From a bacterium (GTDB lineage Bacteria; UBA10199; DSSB01), in NCBI GenBank assembly GCA_030426445.1, contig JAUHYS010000066.1:1-9426 (forward strand): a DNA stretch of 9,426 nt, in the 5' to 3' direction. Below, one piece after another: positions 6,229 to 9,426 of the stretch; positions within the stretch are counted from its first letter, which is position 1; every line of letters starts with the position of its first letter. The notes under the pieces are model-generated. The model was not told the DNA's origin. It worked only from the letters and a program-made list of their open reading frames with translations, and ran no database searches. The position numbers and the translations under genes were made by a program.

Positions 6229-6287
6229 GTCCAACTTTACAAAATAAATGAGTTCGATTATCGGTCGGTGCGTTCGAAAATCGAACT
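6229..6287. promoter_or_regulatory. Four-site motif array / dyad upstream of toxin B (candidate enhancer)
   Basis: Sites are GTCCAA (6229-6234), GTTCGA (6252-6257), GTTCGA (6272-6277) and TCGAAC (6281-6286, inverted). Site starts are spaced 23, 20 and 9 bp, almost the same as in copy A. The last two form the 15-bp palindrome GTTCGA-AAA-TCGAAC. AGTTCGATT (6251-6259) and AATCGAACT (6279-6287) are perfect inverted repeats. The array is about 98-156 bp upstream of the predicted toxin B start. It also lies in the intergenic region shared with the divergent PilZ-ketosynthase operon, so it could affect both. Confidence 0.45.
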
Positions 6288-6329
6288 ATTTTCTTAAGTT
6301 TTGCTTTACATTAAGTCACAAACTGTGCT

Positions 6330-6357
6330 TTGGCTTAAGCTTCAAACAAATTAAAAT
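6330..6357 (+). promoter_or_regulatory. Possible sigma-70 promoter of the PilZ-ketosynthase operon
   Basis: TTGGCT (6330-6335), a 16-bp spacer and TAAAAT (6352-6357) are a moderate match. Transcription would begin near 6364 and give a leader of about 70 nt that contains the hairpin at 6387-6420. Nothing better was seen on the + strand between 6300 and 6436. Confidence 0.3.
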
Positions 6358-6386
6358 AACGCTACTGGGTGAGGCAATGAACATTA

Positions 6387-6420
6387 TATTAATGAGTGTG
6401 CACAAACATACTCATTAATA
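6387..6420 (+). promoter_or_regulatory. Leader hairpin / operator dyad before the PilZ-ketosynthase ribosome binding site
   Basis: TATTAATGAGT (6387-6397) and ACTCATTAATA (6410-6420) are perfect 11-bp inverted repeats. Allowing one G-T wobble, the stem extends to 14 bp (6387-6400 with 6407-6420) around the loop CACAAA. It ends 3 bp before the strong ribosome binding site AAGGAGG (6424-6430). It has no T-tract, so it is not an ordinary terminator. It is either a protein operator or an RNA structure that affects initiation at 6437. Confidence 0.55.
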
Positions 6421-6436
6421 GATAAGGAGGGACAAT

Positions 6437-8107
6437 ATGGGTGTTGCCGTTCAATCCGTTGCAGGAGAATACCCTGCATGCGAAAGACGCCAAGCGGTGC
6501 GTGTACCTTGTGGTTTTACGACACTTAATAAAGGTAAGATTACAGATATTAGCCGCACAGGAGCTCACCTAGAAACCAGAGAAGACTTCGACCTCCAACA
6601 AAAAATCACTCTCAATTTTTTTCTTCCCGATGGAAAACCCACTTATATCGATGCCACTGTTCGTCGAAAACATCCCACACAAATCCAATCTATGAAAGGC
6701 TATGGGCTTGATTTTGATTTTAAAGAAAACCCTTTCGCCCTAAACGATATTACTGCCTTCATTGAAAAACGGTTGATTAGTCATCAATTTGTACAGAAAA
6801 AGCCTGAGACTCAACAGACAAAGCTGCGTGAAGTTGTAGTAACTGGCATGGGTGTTCTCACTTCTATTGGAATGAATGCAGAAGAATATTGGCAGAATCT
6901 TTTAAAAGGTAAGGTTGGCATAAAAAAAGTGGAGGATCCGTTTGTTGAAAATGGGGAGCTGTATCTAGCTCCAATAAATGATTTTAAGTTAGAAGATTTT
7001 CAAGACGAAAAATATTATATGCGTCTTAGAGAATTAAATGCAGCTAGAAAAAAGTGTTATATTGGCAGAGAAGTTGACCTACAACTTGCAGTAACAGCTC
7101 AAGCAATAAAAGATGCACGCTTGGAATATAGTCGAAAAGATAACAATGTTGGAATCATACTCGGATTTGAGACTCCGGGGTTCACATGTTATGAGAGAGG
7201 CTATTTAAAGCTTATTGAGCATACAAGAAAAAATCTCAATGATTCTGATAAAGAAATAGCGTTTAATTTTTTTAAAGAAAACATGTTTTCTTATATTAAT
7301 GCTTATACTTATGCGCCACTCTTCTATGCGACTTCAGCCTTTGGCTTTCATGGGCCCAGTGTCTCCTTAAATAATGCCAGCGCATCTGGGCTAATTGCAA
7401 CCCATCAAGCTTACCGTACTATTCAGACTGGTGAAGCTAATATAATGTTAGCATGTGCAGTTGAAGATTTGCAGCACTCCTCTCTACGCTATCATGCATT
7501 TAGACGCTTGGGTATTCACACATCAGAAGGAGAAGTATTACCCTGGGACAAAAACCGAAAGGGGATGATTAAAGGCGAAGCCGCTATCAGCTTAATCCTT
7601 GAAGAAAAAAGTCATGCTATTGAGAGAGGAGCAAAAATATATGGAGAAATAAAATCCTTTAGTGTAAACCAGGATAGTTATCATATTTTTTCTCCAAATT
7701 TAAGCGTAGAGTACCTTCCTATTGCCTATCAAGAAAGCTTAGCAGATGCTGAACTTACACCACATGATATCGATTTAATTTTACCACATAGCACTGCTAC
7801 CGCTCTAAACGATCAAATTCAGACTGATGCTATTCGTAAGTGTTTCCCTCATCAACCCTATACAACTTCTTTTACACCACAAGTCGGACATCCATTAGGA
7901 GCTTCCGGTCTTTTAAGAGTGGTTACAGGATTATTGTCAATGAGAGACCAAGTAATCCCACCAACCCTGAATTGCAAAGAGATGGACCCCAACTGTTCAG
8001 TGAATATTGTCAATAACGCCACACAATCAAAAATTAGAAACGTGTCTTGTAGTGCTATTTCATATGGAGGAACTAATGCCGCTTTAGTCCTTTCTCCTAT
8101 TCAATGA
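6437..8107 (+). CDS. PilZ domain fused to a FabF-type ketosynthase with Cys-to-Ser active site
   Basis: A 556-residue two-domain protein. The N-terminal PilZ domain (about 15-115) has both c-di-GMP-binding motifs: RxxxR at R18-R22 and DxSxxG at D37, S39, G42. The C-terminal 131-556 is a full-length FabF/KAS-II-like thiolase fold beginning VVVTGMGVLTSIG. The catalytic cysteine of the usual (T)ACASG is Ser315 (NASASG). The two histidines are kept (H451 in PHSTATALND, H485 in GHPLGASG), and the lysine five residues before the second histidine aligns with Thr480. Normal Claisen condensation with a Cys-bound acyl group is therefore unlikely. It may be a chain-length-factor-like partner, a Ser-dependent acyltransferase, or a decarboxylase or binding protein controlled by c-di-GMP. 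The ATG at 6437 follows AAGGAGG by 6 bp. Its stop overlaps the hydrolase start by 4 nt. Confidence 0.85.
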   Translation: MGVAVQSVAGEYPACERRQAVRVPCGFTTLNKGKITDISRTGAHLETREDFDLQQKITLNFFLPDGKPTYIDATVRRKHPTQIQSMKGYGLDFDFKENPFALNDITAFIEKRLISHQFVQKKPETQQTKLREVVVTGMGVLTSIGMNAEEYWQNLLKGKVGIKKVEDPFVENGELYLAPINDFKLEDFQDEKYYMRLRELNAARKKCYIGREVDLQLAVTAQAIKDARLEYSRKDNNVGIILGFETPGFTCYERGYLKLIEHTRKNLNDSDKEIAFNFFKENMFSYINAYTYAPLFYATSAFGFHGPSVSLNNASASGLIATHQAYRTIQTGEANIMLACAVEDLQHSSLRYHAFRRLGIHTSEGEVLPWDKNRKGMIKGEAAISLILEEKSHAIERGAKIYGEIKSFSVNQDSYHIFSPNLSVEYLPIAYQESLADAELTPHDIDLILPHSTATALNDQIQTDAIRKCFPHQPYTTSFTPQVGHPLGASGLLRVVTGLLSMRDQVIPPTLNCKEMDPNCSVNIVNNATQSKIRNVSCSAISYGGTNAALVLSPIQ

Positions 8108-8946
8108 ATGACTCTATGACTTTTTTTAAACATAACGCTATTAAACTTTATTACGAAATCGATCAAAACGAAAGCCTACCTACATTACTATGTATTCATG
8201 GTTGGGGGACAAGTCGTAATATATGGGAAAAAGCTTCTAATTATTTACAAACATACTATAGATTACTGAAGGTAGATCTCCCTGGCATGGGTTTTTCTCC
8301 ATATAAACACCCACTGGGAGAAAAAGATTATTTAAGAAAGTCAGCTGAGGCTATTCAAAGTTTAATTCAACATTTAAAAATTAAAAAATTTTCGTTATTA
8401 GGTCATTCTTTCGGTGGTCTAGTTGCATGTATTGTTTCAGAGTTATTAACACCCAATGCACTCGTTTTGGATTCTACCCCTCTCATGGGAGAAGCTGGTT
8501 TACCTACAAAAGTCAAACTATATGGAATGCCTAAAATTTTGAGAAAGCCTTTATACTATGCAACGTTAGGATCTAATATCATTACCTATAAAATGATTCA
8601 AAACACTTTTAAAGAAGTTAAAGTTATCCCAAAAAGTAAAATTGATTCTATGGTGAAAGATTTCCAAAATACTGACCACTTAGCATTTTATCACTGTTTA
8701 AAATCTGCTTACTTTCACCCCGTAGTTGAAAAACTTAAAACTTACCAGTATCCTATACTCTATATAATTGGCAAAGATAATATTACCCTAAATAAAGATA
8801 TGATGATTACAAACCTTAAAAACAACTCTTCCTTAACTAATGTGGTGGAGGTACCAAATGCAGGTCATTATCCTCAAATCGAACAACCTCAAATATACTA
8901 TAACCAAATTAGATCATTTTTGAAGAAAGCTGGTAATGATAAGTGA
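8104..8946 (+). CDS. Alpha/beta hydrolase with intact catalytic triad
   Basis: A 280-residue soluble alpha/beta-fold hydrolase of the esterase/lipase/acyl-thioesterase-like type. The oxyanion-hole motif is CIHGWG near residue 30. The nucleophile elbow is GHSFGG with Ser102. The acid is probably Asp225 (IGKDN) and the base His255 (NAGHYPQIEQP). There is no signal peptide, so it is probably cytoplasmic. The start overlaps the ketosynthase stop (ATGA), and the stop lies 8 nt beyond the A of the next ATG; both imply translational coupling in one operon. The substrate is not readable from the sequence. Given its neighbour, an acyl-thioester or acyl-ester formed by or bound to the ketosynthase is the obvious candidate. 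The second ATG (residue 5) is an alternative start. Confidence 0.85.
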   Translation: MNDSMTFFKHNAIKLYYEIDQNESLPTLLCIHGWGTSRNIWEKASNYLQTYYRLLKVDLPGMGFSPYKHPLGEKDYLRKSAEAIQSLIQHLKIKKFSLLGHSFGGLVACIVSELLTPNALVLDSTPLMGEAGLPTKVKLYGMPKILRKPLYYATLGSNIITYKMIQNTFKEVKVIPKSKIDSMVKDFQNTDHLAFYHCLKSAYFHPVVEKLKTYQYPILYIIGKDNITLNKDMMITNLKNNSSLTNVVEVPNAGHYPQIEQPQIYYNQIRSFLKKAGNDK

Positions 8947-9426
8947 AACAACTTTAAATTCTATCGATGAAAAAAGTGAATTTAAAAAAGCTTTTCTTTT
9001 AAAGCGGCGAAAAACTTTAAAAATCATTTTTATTTTCGGACTGACCTTAAATCCTGCATTTGCTTTATTAGATTACTTCATTGCAAAACCTTATATATGG
9101 CAGTTAATCTCCACGCGTGGAATATCAATATTTCTTTGTCTTATATTTTTATTTATTTACCTTAAACTACCACGTTTTAACCGTTTAGTAGATATTTTAG
9201 GTACAGTTCCAATTTTTATACTATGTATTCATATATCCTTAGTCATCTACTACACTGGTGGTGCGACCTCACCATATGCCATTGGTTTAGCTATGATGAT
9301 CCTTGTAAGCGGCTTGTATATTTATGGTTCTATTTTAGAGGGCTTGGTATTAACAGTTGGAATTGCAACTTTATATGTTATTGCTTCACTATTTGCACCA
9401 GGCAAGCTTAGCTTGATGTATTTCGT
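8936..9426 (+). CDS. Multi-pass membrane sensor protein, N-terminal part (kinase or cyclase likely), cut by window edge
   Basis: 163 codons are visible, starting at an ATG inside the hydrolase 3' end (11-nt overlap), and no stop is reached. After a basic cytoplasmic N-terminus (KRRKTLK) there are about five hydrophobic helices at 28-50, 62-78, 88-107, 117-132 and 135-153. The LDY after helix 1, the Arg-containing segment before helix 2 and TGGATSPYAIGL before helix 4 match a six-helix input module that I recall from membrane histidine kinases and nucleotide cyclases. The catalytic domain is beyond the window, so kinase versus cyclase cannot be decided. Coupling to the ketosynthase and hydrolase genes suggests that it senses their product or reports membrane lipid state. 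That link is inference. Confidence 0.7.
   Translation, partial: MISETTLNSIDEKSEFKKAFLLKRRKTLKIIFIFGLTLNPAFALLDYFIAKPYIWQLISTRGISIFLCLIFLFIYLKLPRFNRLVDILGTVPIFILCIHISLVIYYTGGATSPYAIGLAMMILVSGLYIYGSILEGLVLTVGIATLYVIASLFAPGKLSLMYF

Larger units (their letters stand above)
5374..6300 (-). repeat. Paralogous repeat copy B (toxin N-terminal coding region plus upstream control region)
   Basis: Same-orientation homologue of 2461-3385. Substitutions cluster in the variable polar N-terminal region (residues about 37-54) and after residue 245. Many others are synonymous, so the copies have diverged under constraint rather than arising by a very recent duplication. The repeats are separated by immunity B, the wHTH gene and the broken nucleotidyltransferase. 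Confidence 0.85.

Noticed and set aside
1411..6300. Insertion sequence or transposase in the toxin/defence block
   Set aside because: All sizeable frames are accounted for by toxins, immunity genes, the wHTH/nucleotidyltransferase pair and the AbiGi-like remnant. No transposase or integrase motif and no terminal inverted repeats with target duplication were seen.
1..9426. CRISPR array
   Set aside because: No series of short, regularly spaced identical repeats was found. The only extended repetition is the pair of toxin cassettes.

Overview
The window is AT-rich bacterial DNA, roughly 35-40% G+C by eye. Features that point to a free-living or predatory/host-associated proteobacterium-like lineage (for example Bdellovibrionota, Deltaproteobacteria in the old sense, or a low-GC gammaproteobacterium) are a leucine-biosynthesis gene, a PilZ c-di-GMP domain, candidate sigma-54 promoters, polymorphic toxins and a multi-pass membrane sensor. 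I cannot fix the taxon from the sequence alone.

Layout. (1) 1-1370 looks like ordinary chromosome on the + strand: the 3' two thirds or more of leuD, then a six-helix VC0807-type membrane protein. (2) 1344-1410, read on the - strand, is the 3' end of a tRNA gene (T arm, acceptor strand, discriminator) with its own terminator, but the 5' half of the tRNA is missing. It is joined directly to a + strand coding remnant (about 1409-1732) that resembles AbiGi-type abortive-infection proteins and lacks its N-terminus. This is what the distal attachment-site scar of an integrated island looks like, with the island lying to the right. (3) 1718-6300, all - strand, is a toxin/defence block. Two paralogous polymorphic toxins share about 246 N-terminal residues and their upstream region, but carry unrelated C-terminal nuclease domains (Ntox21-like in 2170-3204, colicin-E5-like in 5053-6117). 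Each is followed by its own small immunity gene (1718-2167 and 4753-5046). Between the two toxin loci lies a wHTH / nucleotidyltransferase pair of toxin-antitoxin type, with the nucleotidyltransferase broken by a frameshift. (4) 6330-9426, + strand, is a tight operon with 4-nt and 11-nt overlaps: a PilZ domain fused to a FabF-type ketosynthase whose catalytic Cys is replaced by Ser, an alpha/beta hydrolase with an intact triad, and the start of a multi-pass membrane sensor protein that runs off the window.

How the parts may work together. Both toxin genes have the same candidate sigma-54 (-24/-12) promoter. About 90-160 bp upstream of each predicted start is the same array of four GTYYRA-like sites with conserved spacing, which suggests coordinate activation by one enhancer-binding protein. 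The toxins lack a Sec signal and the delivery route is unknown. The PilZ-ketosynthase operon is the least conventional part: c-di-GMP would be sensed by an acyl-handling protein that cannot carry out normal decarboxylative condensation, co-expressed with a hydrolase and a membrane sensor. A lipid-signal or acyl-transfer pathway is a reasonable hypothesis, but this is inference.
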